From NCBI GenBank assembly GCA_020747065.1, contig JAGMVK010000002.1, positions 2,356,001-2,420,000 on the forward strand: 64,000 bases of DNA. The letters run 5' to 3'. The stretch is from Cadophora sp. MPI-SDFR-AT-0126. Its lineage: Eukaryota > Ascomycota > Leotiomycetes > Helotiales > Ploettnerulaceae. Shown here in pieces: positions 1 through 9,885 of this stretch. The position numbers were made by a program, and so were the translations under genes. Every line of letters begins with the position of its first letter. The first letter of the stretch is position 1. Under the pieces are notes generated by a model, which saw only the letters and a program-made list of their open reading frames with translations, did no database searches and was not told the origin of the DNA.

Positions 1-188
1 CGTAACGGCCACTCGAACATAAATGTTTAATGACATCCATTTCAAAGCAGACGGTTTTTTGTTAACTTCGCATCATCAACTGATGAGCCAAGAACGAAAC
101 AGGAAATACATGTACCCAAGTCCTCCCACACCATGTCCATTCAAGCTCACATCCACCACCTCACATTTCCCCTCCCTTCTCTCCCAGC

Positions 189-668
189 CTACGCATCCAT
201 CTCCTGCTCCCCTCCCCTAGCACCCACCTGATTCCTCTGCTTCTTCCCGGGCCGAGCCCCTTGGCCATGCAACTCCCTACTCGACTGGCCATACACCGGC
301 TTCCCCATTCCCGTAGCCACATCCTTACTCGTCACGCCCACGATAGTCGCCTCAACCGGCGTGTAAGCCTCCTCCGACATATCGGGGTTCAGGGCCTGGC
401 CAGGGACCATGTGTCGGGTGTCGGGTTTGAAGCTGCGGTCTTTGGGGGCGGTGCCTGCGGGCAGGATTTCGGCGGAGAAGTCGGGCGCGGCATCGTTGCC
501 TACTTTTACGCCGGGAGCATGCTGCGTGTGATTGTCAGTTGGGGGATGATTGGATGGGAATGGAGGCGATGGGCTTACGCCTTTGGTGGTGAGGGGTTCA
601 GAGGGAGCGATTCGGGCGTGGAATTCTCCTTGATTCTCGACAGATTCTGGATTTCTGGTTACAGACAT
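189..668 (-). CDS. small hydrophilic protein of unknown function
   Basis: An intron-free frame of 159 codons opening with M-S-V-T-R and ending in E-Q-E-M-D-A. The protein has no signal peptide, membrane segment or obvious fold. It is rich in Pro, Gly and polar residues, with a central stretch containing P-K-D-R-S-F-K-P-D-T-R and a Gly/Arg-rich tail. The composition suggests a largely disordered protein. I do not recognise the family. Support is the uninterrupted frame, protein-like composition and position between clear gene boundaries. The plus-strand frame covering the same bases is very Trp/Gly/Arg-rich and looks like its shadow. The ATG at 668 is the first in frame. The function is unknown. 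Confidence 0.6.
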   Translation of the reverse strand: MSVTRNPESVENQGEFHARIAPSEPLTTKGVSPSPPFPSNHPPTDNHTQHAPGVKVGNDAAPDFSAEILPAGTAPKDRSFKPDTRHMVPGQALNPDMSEEAYTPVEATIVGVTSKDVATGMGKPVYGQSSRELHGQGARPGKKQRNQVGARGGEQEMDA

Positions 669-1508
669 TGTTTGTTAAATGAGTATGTAGTATTGATGAT
701 GATTTGATGAACCAGGGATTTAAATGTCAGATGGAAGAGAACTGAATGTGCAGTTCAACGTTTGCTTGTGTATATAAGTAATACGCTGCTTCGCTTAATA
801 GCCAAACAATAACAGTCGACGTCACAGCGTGGGGATTGCATCATGGACTGATCGCCCGAGAACCTTCCATAATTTGCTGGATAGACCCAGTATAGACCCA
901 AAATAAATGACATAAGACTACAAATAGTCAATTGAGCCCATGTGAATATGTGTGAGTTGTCTATCAAAAACTTTGTCCCTGTGCCAGTTTCCCCGGAGCT
1001 CCCCTCCGTACGGTGGACACAGTTGTGAGCATTGCTACTGGATGTAATGCCGAGCCAGGTCGAATCTCCTTATCTTGTGCACAATAGGTGACGGTGTTTT
1101 TCTTGATGCAATTAAAGTGCCACATACAATCAGTAAATCAGCATGCGGATACCTAAGTGTTGCTCGTAAGGGATTGTTGACTTTATGAAGCTTCATAGTG
1201 AGGATAGGAATGATATCAACAATATTGCTGCTAGCTAATACAAGAGGGAAGAGGCCGATAGAGAGACGTGGAATTTCTAACACACAAGAAAGTATTCTCA
1301 TGCGATAATTTACACTTGTTCATTGGTGGCCTGAAATTGGAAGTGCCAACAGGAGAAGGCCCTACCTGGACATTGGCGCCTGCCATCGTACTTGATAACT
1401 TGTTACTTGACACAAAAGCTCTGCAAGTCCCACTTTAATGCTTTTACATCATCCTCGGATGAATACTTCTGAAGTACCTATGTACAAATTTTGTCGCCAG
1501 CGCGGCCT
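669..1508. other. intergenic region, no gene seen
   Basis: About 840 bases between the start of the 189-668 gene and the 3' end of the dioxygenase gene. Only short unrelated frames occur. It presumably holds the promoter of the upstream minus-strand gene and the terminator of the dioxygenase gene. I see no RNA gene, repeat or mobile element. Confidence 0.6.
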
Positions 1509-3442
1509 TCAGAGAATTTGGGCAAGGGCTTGCTCTCTGGTGTAATTGGTGTTGCGCCATCTGGAGATGTAATCATCATGGTTGACTACACAATTCAGTA
1601 AGTACTCAGAAATAAAGGGTATTGAAGGACTCACTGTAGCCACCACAAATCCTCCTCTTTCCAGTGAAGGAAGATCTCCCATGCAGAACTCGCCAATTGT
1701 CGAAGACTATCCCCAATGTTAGCGCAATCACTCTTAGAATCCCTGTACTTTGAAAGGGACCTACTCAATGGTCTTCCCGGCTTCAACTGTGCCCAATACT
1801 CCATATTCTTCCGCTTCAAAATCTCATCCCACTTCGCCGCCGCCTGATACCACTTCTCAGCACTCATCCCATGATCTTCTCTCAGTGCCACCACACCTCT
1901 ATCATCGTTGTTCCACCTAACCTGCATCAGTCTCGGAGCCTCGCCCTCTTTCAAATCTCCAAAACTCAGAACAGGCATCTTCTTCGCTGGTGTGATTGTG
2001 ATTCCATCGTTACCGCTGGCGTGCCAGCTGATGGGTGTTTTGGAGAGGATTTCGTAAGCGATGGGGGATTCTTTGAGGAGGGTTCTAGCGGCATTGAACC
2101 CGTCGACAAGGAGGGAGGCGCCGCCTGAGCCGTCAGTGTGAGAGAGGAGATGGAACATTTGGAGGCCGGCGGGGTCGGTGAAGTAGGTTGTGTCTGTGTG
2201 GGCTGGGAGGGCGAGAGTGGTGTACGCAGTGTCTTTCATCGTGAGATCGGCTGTGAAATCGTAGAAGCCACCTAGTAGTGTGAGCGTACTTCAGCGAAAG
2301 TCTGGATCTCATGTTACCGTAGTGAGTTACTCGGATGAAAGAGATGCGCTCTAGTAACTCTTGTGTCTTCTCTGGGGAGACAGGGCAGCCATCCACGTAA
2401 CAAAATCCAAATTCTCTCTATTAAGGTAAGCACTACTGTCTTCCATGATCAGACACAACCTACAATCTTTGCTGTCCAGGCTCCAACACCTTTATCATCT
2501 GCCATTATCTCATCATAATGAACAGAAGGAGGCCTTGCCTCAATAGAGGAGTCCCAGTATGTATATCTGATGATTTTTAGCAAATATATTGTCGGAACTT
2601 TGGATCTCACTTACGGATCTGCGTTCTCCTCTGTTTCCTGTTCAGAAATTGGTACAGTGGACTTCCTTCTGTGTTTCAGAAGCCACTCCCATCTGTAAGA
2701 ACTGACATGTCCATCGTTGGCCCCTGAATAATCAGTCAGCAGATACGTAAAACCTCGATGATTGATAGGCAACGCACAAGTAATTCGGAGACCGTCCTTC
2801 TCGGTTTGCACTTCCCGTGGCTGGATGTCTTGAGGAATCTAGAAAAGTCATCTTCCTGTACCTTGTCATGAAAAAGGGGCTACTACATACCGAGAAAGTA
2901 TCAAAAGCTCTCTGCATAGTATCCTGATTGACACACTTCTCACAACGGCAATTATCTCTGCTTCAGTCAGTCACGTGAATCACTTACACTTCCAAAATCC
3001 ATCAGAGCCATACCTCAGCCAGAAATTCGGTCTAGAAGAAGTCAATCAATCATGTCATATTTAATGAGTACCATAGAGCTCACGCAATGTTAACAGACGG
3101 ACCACTCCCCGTCTTCAACTTGACCGGCACGCCCCATTCTCCCCAAGTCGGCAAACCCTTCTCATCATGTCTGTCCAAGGCGCTTTTTCCTTGCTTCAGC
3201 ACTCCGCCGACTTCATATCCTTCGCCTAGAGCCCAGTGGACCTCCGAAACCCTCTCTTCACTTTCCTTTCGGTCTGACTTCTCTTGCGATTTCGAACTGT
3301 AGGACGATCCTGGGCTAATGGGTGAATTTGGTGGGTAGATACTTTTGGTGGATGGCTTAGTGGATTCTGTTGTGACGGGACGCCGTAAGATTTTAGATAT
3401 TGGCTTGTGCCCACGGTAAAGACGTTGTAGTCGTATGTTCAT
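1509..3442 (-). CDS. trimethyllysine dioxygenase (carnitine biosynthesis), 10 exons
   Basis: Fe(II)/2-oxoglutarate oxygenase that hydroxylates N6-trimethyllysine, the first step of carnitine synthesis, in the TMLD/gamma-butyrobetaine dioxygenase family. Exons, in gene order: 3442-3084, 3031-3014, 2957-2891, 2838-2778, 2723-2615, 2566-2464, 2417-2318, 2271-1765, 1706-1635, 1585-1509. They join to 1473 nt, 490 residues, all phases consistent with GT-AG introns. The N-terminal domain has the zinc-type stretch D-N-C-R-C-E-K-C. The catalytic domain has H297-T-D299 in P-A-H-T-D-T-T-Y-F and distal H450 in W-R-V-L-H-G-R-S, followed by G-K-R-R-I-C-G-G-Y. The end is W-R-N-T-N-Y-T-R-E-Q. The region before the zinc motif is basic and Ser-rich and could be a mitochondrial presequence (inference). 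Exon 2 is only 18 nt. A closely related butyrobetaine dioxygenase is the main alternative, but the C-terminal motifs fit TMLD better. Confidence 0.9.
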
Positions 3443-3796
3443 CTTGATGCTCTTTTATGAAAGTGCTTAATGTTTGCGGTTGTTTGTCGTACGAGACATT
3501 TGGCCCGAGGGACGGCTACAATTCAGTCCCGCTTCTCGGCTACTTGTACGGGAACGCTAGTGGAGACACTTGTCTGTTGTCCTTCGAGACCAGGTCACAA
3601 GCAAGCCAAATGTTCTAAGGAAATTAGATGACAATCACTCAAGATTGGGACAGAAGATCAGAAACAACAAGTTTGATTTCTCTATGACGAAGAAGCCTTA
3701 GACAGTCTAACTATTAAAAGATATGCGCCTGCCCTATCCAAATATGTCACATAACTTTCAGACTTCATTTATACAATTGCTCTACGTCGATCCAAT
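3443..3796. promoter_or_regulatory. dioxygenase upstream region and carboxypeptidase 3' end
   Basis: About 350 bases between two genes on the same strand. The sequence must contain the dioxygenase promoter and the carboxypeptidase 3' untranslated region. No specific regulatory motif is recognised. Confidence 0.4.
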
Positions 3797-5497
3797 CTAG
3801 AACCACTCTCCACCAACCCATCTGTTGAGGAAATCCAAAGATGCCTCTGGCTGATCCATAGGAACCATGTGACCAGCACCGAAGATCTGAAGGAATGTGA
3901 AGTTGCCGCTGTTCTTGATCTTGCCGTACTTGTCACCGTTGTCAAGCTTGATGTCCTTGATATCGGCCTTGTTGAAGTCCTTCTGTCCTGGCCACTCGAG
4001 AGCCTCGGTCCAGGCTTGGTTACCGAGCCAGTTGCAGATGAAATCGGCATCACCAGCGTAGATCAAGACTGGGATTTGCTCAAGGATACCTGGTACAAGA
4101 CGGTGGAATGGTTGCATCCAGTCGCCTTGGAAGAGGAAGTTTCGGTTGATATCAAAGTTGCAGCTATCGTAGCTGCTGACCTCAACGCCAAGCTCCTTTT
4201 GGACATCGGCCTTGTTCAAGAAGTCGCTGATCCAGCCGAGGGCGGAGTAGCAAAGGTTGTTGGAATCCTCGCATTGTCCACGGATGTCATAGACATTCTG
4301 GCCAGTTCTTTGGTATGGTCCAATCATGGCGTTGTTGCAGTAGATGCTGGCTGGAACGCAAGACCAGACACTCTCACTATCGTAACAGGCCTGGATCATG
4401 CTTTGGCAGCGGGGAAGAGCATTCTCCATAGCCTGGCACTCACCCTCATCGAGGACAGCTGGGTATCCACCCTTTCCGCAAGCCATTGGCTTGTAGTACT
4501 CGTATTGGGTAAGTCCATCGGTCAGACCGTTGCCAATGAGAACCGACTTCAAGTTGATATTGCGCTTCTTGTGTGCGAGAATCTCGGAGGTGAAGACCGG
4601 GATGTAGTGACCAGCATAAGACTCTCCGGCGATGTGGAAGTCTTGCTTCGCATATTCTGGGAATTGCTTGAAGAAGAGGGTGAGGAGAGCGTAGACGTCC
4701 TTTCCAGCAGCAATTGTGTTGCTAACGGATCCGCCACTGTACGAGTAGCCGACATTGACTGGTTGGTCAAGGAAGATAACCGAAGCGTTGGCGTTCCAGG
4801 AGTATGGGTTGCTGTGAAGCTTGAGGTTCTTGTCGATGGAGGCTGGGCCAAGCTCGAGGAAGAGACCGGTAAGAGATGAGCATCCTGGGCCACCGTTGAG
4901 CCACAAGATTACAGGGTCGTTCTTTGGGTCGTTGCGAGATTCGAAGAACCCTGATGATCAATAAGTAAATGTCATGAAGCTAGGTAGATCCATGTACTTA
5001 CAGTAGAAGAGATGCTTGTCATTGTAGTCATCATCAAGATAACCACTGTATTGCTTGACGGTATCGACACCAAGCTTTGAAGGATCAACATGCTTGGCCC
5101 GCAACTTGTATGATTCCAGCTTTCCATCTATCTCTCTCTCCTTCTCTCCGTTGGCATTCTCGACCCAAACGCTCTGGACATCGGAACCCTTGACAACGAA
5201 GTCCCAGGCGCTGTCTGGCTTCTTTGCGTGTGGCTTTGGTGCCGAGAAGAATGATGCCTTCTCCATCTCTTCTGGGAAGTACATTGTGACCTCATCCCAG
5301 ATAGCCTTTGCCTCGGCAGTCATCTCGCTCATGGACTCGGCGAGGTGATTGAGAGATTTCGACCATGCATTGGCGATTGGCTTAGCAGCATCCTTGAGAG
5401 GGTTCTGCCCTTCCAAAGGGTTCTTGAGGACCTGCTGCTGGCTGGTGATAGCTGCCGAGGCAGCGCCCAACAGGACGGTTGAGGCGAGGAGCTTCAT
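3797..5497 (-). CDS. cpyA: carboxypeptidase Y, vacuolar serine carboxypeptidase
   Basis: S10 serine carboxypeptidase that removes C-terminal residues in the vacuole. Exons 5497-5002 and 4950-3797 join at F-Y-W-F-F-E-S-R to 1650 nt, 549 residues, the usual size for filamentous-fungal carboxypeptidase Y. A signal peptide ([16 protein letters not shown]) and a long propeptide precede the mature enzyme. Catalytic residues are visible: Ser near 276 in G-E-S-Y-A-G, Asp near 468 in G-D-A-D-F-I-C-N-W, His near 526 in G-A-G-H-M-V-P. The oxyanion motif [10 protein letters not shown] and many paired cysteines are present. The single intron (4951-5001) is short and canonical. A long plus-strand frame across this gene is only a shadow. 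The gene is transcribed divergently from sdo1. Confidence 0.97.
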
Positions 5498-6071
5498 GTT
5501 GAAGTTCCGAGTCGATAAGGAGAATAGGATGCCGGATCGCTATAAATGAGGATCTAAGCAATAACGTCGCGTCGATGTTTGATTTCGATTCCAGATCGCC
5601 CCGAGTTGATGTTTGATGGAAAGGATGAGGATGATGGATGGGGGTGGGATGTCGAGGTTAGAGGTTGGGAATGCATAAGCTCTTGTTTCAGCGGCGTTGT
5701 CATGGGTACAACTAGCTCATTGGCCCACGATTACGTATGGATGGCGCAGGCACCAGCCTACTGACGATAAGCCATATCAACCCTTCACGTGTGCGAATCT
5801 GACTCGTGAAGAGAAAAGGCAAATGTACTTACGACTGCTTGTGATTTTGGGGCCGAGTATGGCCTATTGTTTACTCCGGAAACACCCTTTGACCTAATAA
5901 GTAGAAATAAATTATATGTGAACGAGCATTCATGAATTTGAGTGATTCCATCTGAAGAGGGGTTCCCCCACAAACCCTTAGCGAGCGATAAGTCTAATAA
6001 ATACTTCGAGATTTGCCTCTCACAAGAAGTTCACAAACCAAGCAAACTTGCATCGCCTTGACCTTTACAAA
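5498..6071. promoter_or_regulatory. divergent promoter between carboxypeptidase Y and sdo1
   Basis: A 574-base region between two divergently transcribed genes, with no coding frame of note. At 5974-5987 it has AACCCTTAGCGAGCG, a telobox-like AACCCTTA fused to TAGCGAGCG, about 94 bases before the sdo1 ATG. Similar GCGAG/TAGCG strings lie at a like distance before the S18 and L17 genes of this window. The link is inferred. Confidence 0.4.
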
Positions 6072-6983
6072 ATGCCTATCAACCAACCCTCCAACCAGAT
6101 TAAGCTGACCAACGTGTCACTTGTGCGTCTAAAGAAAGCAAAAAAGCGCTTCGAAATCGCCTGCTACAAGAACAAAGTCCTGGAATGGCGGTCCGGAATC
6201 GAGACAGATCTCGACAATGTCCTCCAGATCAACTCCGTCTTTCTCAACGTCTCAAAAGGGCAGACTGCACCTTCGGCAGATCTAGCGAAAGCATTTGGAG
6301 CGAAAACACCGGTAAACGATATCATCCTCGAGATTCTGAATAAGGGGGAGTTACAGGTGGGGGAGAAGGAACGTCATGCGCAGTTAGAGAGAGTACATAA
6401 TGAGGTTGTGGGGATCGTGGCGAGCAAACTGGTGGATCCGAAGACGAAGAGAGTTTATACTACGGGCATGATCGAGAAGGCGTTGGAGATGCTGAGTTCG
6501 CAAGGTTCGCAAGCTCAGAATGTGGGGAGTGGGACTGGGACGCCAGCGACAGGAGAGGATGGAGAGGCGAAACCGAAGGTCAAGGAGCATGTCTGGACTG
6601 GGGTTATTGCTACGAAGAGCGCGAAGAGTCAAGCGCTGGAGGCAATGAAGGCGTTGATTGCACATCAGCCCATACCCGTTGCGAGAGCAAGGATGCGACT
6701 TCGAATCACTTGTCCTACCACAGTTCTCAAGCAAGCTGCGAAAGGTGCGCCCAAGCCTGCTGATGATGAGGAAGGAGAGGAGAAGACCAAGGGAACTATC
6801 AAGGATCGTATCTTGAGCTTTATTGAACAAGTAGAGACTCAAGATGTTGTGGGCTCAGAATGGGAGGTCACAGGCTTCGTTGAACCTGGAGCTTTCAAGG
6901 GACTGGGAGATTTTATAGGCAATGAGACGAAGGGCCAAGGGCGGGTAGAGGTCTTGGACATGGCTGTTACACATGAGGATTAG
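6072..6983 (+). CDS. sdo1: ribosome maturation protein Sdo1 (SBDS family)
   Basis: Protein that, with the GTPase Efl1, releases Tif6/eIF6 from late 60S subunits so they can join 40S. One uninterrupted frame of 303 residues. The start chosen is the ATG at 6072 (M-P-I-N-Q-P-S-N-Q-I-K-L), which matches the conserved SBDS N-terminus; the in-frame ATG at 6048 would only add eight unconserved residues. Domain I (about 1-95) shows K-K-A-K-K-R-F-E-I-A-C-Y-K-N-K and W-R-S-G-I-E-T-D-L-D-V-L-Q; the helical middle has P-K-T-K-R-V-Y-T-T-G-M-I-E-K-A-L; and the C-terminal ferredoxin-like domain has P-I-P-V-A-R-A-R-M-R-L-R-I-T. Two low-complexity insertions (Gly/Ser/Thr near 150-175 and Glu/Lys near 235) make it longer than yeast Sdo1, as is usual in filamentous fungi. 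It is convergent with the S18 gene. Confidence 0.96.
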   Translation: MPINQPSNQIKLTNVSLVRLKKAKKRFEIACYKNKVLEWRSGIETDLDNVLQINSVFLNVSKGQTAPSADLAKAFGAKTPVNDIILEILNKGELQVGEKERHAQLERVHNEVVGIVASKLVDPKTKRVYTTGMIEKALEMLSSQGSQAQNVGSGTGTPATGEDGEAKPKVKEHVWTGVIATKSAKSQALEAMKALIAHQPIPVARARMRLRITCPTTVLKQAAKGAPKPADDEEGEEKTKGTIKDRILSFIEQVETQDVVGSEWEVTGFVEPGAFKGLGDFIGNETKGQGRVEVLDMAVTHED

Positions 6984-7244
6984 AGTAAATTTCTCCCATT
7001 TGAAGTTAGCGAGCGAAAATAGAGCATGAATGGCGTTGTGACACTAGCATTCTAAGATGGTCATCCACATCACTTTCCTCCAAAATAGACCTGATTCCGA
7101 TATTCTTGAATGTTGCTTCAGTCGACTAGATGTGGTAGAATACACCCAGTTTTGCTTCATGCTGAAATGCAAGAAAGCCATATGCACCGCGTGAAACCGA
7201 AAAGCCACACTCCATCCAGCCAATTTATCCCATGAACCACACGC

Positions 7245-8121
7245 TTAACCACCCTTCTTCTTGGAGACACCGACAGTCCGGCCACGGCGACCAGTGGTCT
7301 TTGAGTGTTGTCCACGGACACGGAGACCCCAGTAGTGACGAAGACCACGATGAGCACGGATCTTCTTCAGGCGCTCCAAATCATCACGAAGCTTGGAGTC
7401 GACACCATTGGCGAGAATTTGCGAGTCCTTGCCATCGACGATATCGCGTTGACGATTGAGAAACCAGGATGGGATCTTGTACTGAGTTGGGTTTTGGATG
7501 ATGGTGACAATACGCTCGAGCTCTTCGGAGGTGAGTTCACCGGCACTGAGACATGTTAGATGTTGTATGAGATCGAAGCATGGAGTCCGTACCGCTTGGT
7601 CAAATCAACATCGGCCTTCTTGCAGACCAAGTTGGAGTAACGGCGACCAACACCCTTGATCTTGGTGAGCGCGTACATGACCTTTTGCTTTCCCTGTTGA
7701 TTTTTTAGCATTCCGGCTCGGCATTTCCACATGCGATGTACTAACCTCGACGTTTGTATTCAGCAAACGCAGAATCTAAAACTGTCAGTCTATGAACCTG
7801 CGTGTTGTTTTGGAGGGAGAGGCAGAGGTCGGAAAAGCGGAGGGCGCAATTCAAGACATCCACACTCCAGGCTGGGGAATAAATGGATTGGGAGGTAGCA
7901 TACGTATTGGAAGTTCGACTTCTCGCCCCTGCAGATGAAGATACGTTAGCTGTTGCTCCTAAAACCATCTTGAGAGGCATCAGAGAGAGGTGAAGGCCAG
8001 TAAGTCAACAAGTTAACCGTTCTGCACCATTCCAACGCAGTGGTAGTCCATTCCATCTTCATTCCAATTCTATCCATCGAGAAGAATGAGGAGATTTTGG
8101 TGCTTACGTGACGAGAGACAT
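7245..8121 (-). CDS. rps18: 40S ribosomal protein S18 (uS13), 5 exons
   Basis: Small-subunit head protein of the uS13 family that contacts the P-site tRNA and the 60S bridge. Exons 8121-8108 (14 nt), 7928-7904, 7775-7746, 7693-7593 and 7545-7245 join to 471 nt and 156 residues, the expected family length. The product runs [13 protein letters not shown], then [16 protein letters not shown], and ends [16 protein letters not shown]. All intron boundaries are GT-AG and all phases agree. The dense small 5' exons are typical of fungal ribosomal protein genes. No functional residue seems lost. The gene converges on sdo1, with about 260 bases between the two stop codons. Confidence 0.96.
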
Positions 8122-8954
8122 GATGGGCAACTGTGTTCGCTGCCGTCCTGTCCTTAGGATTTGTCGATTGTCGTCTGGAATTGAAGATGAGATTTCACAG
8201 AATGGGAAGGAAGTGCGCACTAGCGAGAAAGCACTAGGTAAAATAAGGTAAGAGCGATGGTTGAGATGCACTAGCCTGAACAAGCCTAGTGCAGGATCTT
8301 TCCAACGACGCCCAAGTCAGCACCGGTCCAAACCTTTGATACTTGCTAGTCTTAGGAATCATATTCGCCATTAATCTTAATGTCCTCAAAACTTTGAAAT
8401 GAAATCCGAGCAGTAGTTGCACGACTTGTTAGTTACATCCTGCCGGGGCATTATAGAGTAAACAGAAGCGCAACATCGATGTCTTCAAGAAGTTTCCAGA
8501 CTTTCAAATGCTGCGAAGCGCCCATTCATTCTCCAATATATGGATCCCCGAGTTTCGATGCGGTACTTTTCAACGGCATCCCAGAGAAACGACACTGGAC
8601 AGGACGCATTTTGAATGTTCTCATAATATTTGGGGACTTTTCGGAATTGAATTTGGGCTTGAGGTAGTGAGGCAGGGACGACGAGACTGCTCCCAACGTT
8701 AGAAACTTTAGTCAGGATAACATAACTAAAACTCGCTCAAATATACTGTCATGAGATCATTTTCTCGAAGTCTTCAATAGATTTGAGGACATCTGAATAT
8801 GCTATAGCAGAGCATTAATGAAGTGGAGACTGTGTAAATTGGTCCATATAGGTAGGCTGTCTCATCCATGAAATCAGTCGTTCCAATTCCCATCTCTTCT
8901 CCAAGACAGAAGGGGGTAAGCTAACTGGGGATACAAGTAGGCACGCTCCTCATT
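8122..8954. promoter_or_regulatory. S18 upstream region; no clear gene
   Basis: Holds the S18 promoter. GCGCACTAGCGAG lies at 8215-8227, about 95 bases before the ATG, and the heptamer GCACTAG or its complement recurs at about 8231, 8268 and 8287. The rest (about 8300-8950) has only short overlapping frames without conserved features, and I see no gene there. Confidence 0.4.
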
Positions 8955-9662
8955 CTAATCATCACTTGTAGCTTCCTCCCATGCGAACGAGATGCAGATA
9001 AGTCCCTTGTCGGCTGACCGCAACTGAAATATAAGCTGATTTGAGCCATGGGAGCAGTCCATTTTGAGTTCCGCAGTAGTGGGGATATTCTCCACCCCAA
9101 TAATGTGATTGTCTCGCGGCGTTATCAAGGAAACCAATCGGCTAAAAGGCAGCTCCTTATCTTCGATAGTAAGAAGAGAAACATGGTCTAGGATAGGTGC
9201 ACACTCTATCTTTAAGTCGCTTTTGTTAATGTGATCAGGTTGCGAAGGTGAGCTCGGCGGAGTCAGAGGCAGTGCTGTGTATTGAAAGGGATCTTCGATC
9301 GGATACCTGTGGACAGATTCAGACTGAGATCGGACTGGAGATACGGCCGCTTGGGCTAAGGGTTTAGCAGAAATGCCTCAGGACGACCAAGATGCGAGCG
9401 GTAGCAAGACACTCTCATTCGGATAAGAATATCGTTTGTTCCTGTTCGATCTCGATGCCCTAGTAACAGTCACATTGTACATACTAACACGGACACGACG
9501 TGCAGAACCAACACGACGTACATAAAGAACACGACGTGCAGAACCAACACGACGTGCAGAACCAACACGACGTGCAGAACCAACACGACGTGCAAAACCA
9601 ACACGACGTGCATAACTAAAACGAGCTCGATTTTTCGGACGCGGACGATCCCGGCGCAGCAA
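8955..9662 (-). pseudogene. repeat-bearing reading frame interrupted by one TGA
   Basis: A single minus-strand frame runs from ATG 9662 to a stop at 8955, broken only by TGA at 9378-9380. The 94-codon first half is Arg-rich and contains tandem hexapeptides of the type A-R-R-V-G-S, encoded by seven 18-bp units. The 140-codon second half has no ATG until 9137 but is protein-like, with L-T-P-P-S-S-P-S-Q and later I-T-P-R-D-N-H-I-I-G-V-E-N. Either this is a gene disabled by a CGA-to-TGA change, or the stop lies in an unrecognised intron, or the two halves are unrelated. I do not recognise the family. It is listed as a pseudogene because the uninterrupted frame on both sides of one stop is the simplest reading. 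Confidence 0.35.
9493..9618. repeat. 18-bp minisatellite, seven copies
   Basis: Seven head-to-tail copies of ACACGACGTGCAGAACCA with small variants in copies 2, 6 and 7. The period is a multiple of three, so on the minus strand it encodes repeated A-R-R-V-G-S hexapeptides. Related single copies occur near 13270-13315 and 14320-14346. Confidence 0.9.
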
Positions 9663-9885
9663 AGGTTACTCGACTACTTGCCTAAACCGCTTCAGCCCTG
9701 GATCACATGCAGGCAGAACCCAAGATTATGGGCTCGATGCTCCATAGCAATGTTTCCAGTCTCTTCAATATCAGCATTGGTTTTTTGTTCTAAGTACAAC
9801 TTCATAGACTAAGTTTGAAAGCCGTCTCAGAGAAGTTCGTTGCGACACTGTGTTCGGACTCCAGCATGACCTCAAAAAGCTTACC

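Noticed and set aside
3869..4879. 336-codon plus-strand frame across the carboxypeptidase gene
   Set aside because: It is the exact antisense of the carboxypeptidase Y coding exon, and its Val/Leu/Asp-rich composition is typical of an antisense shadow.
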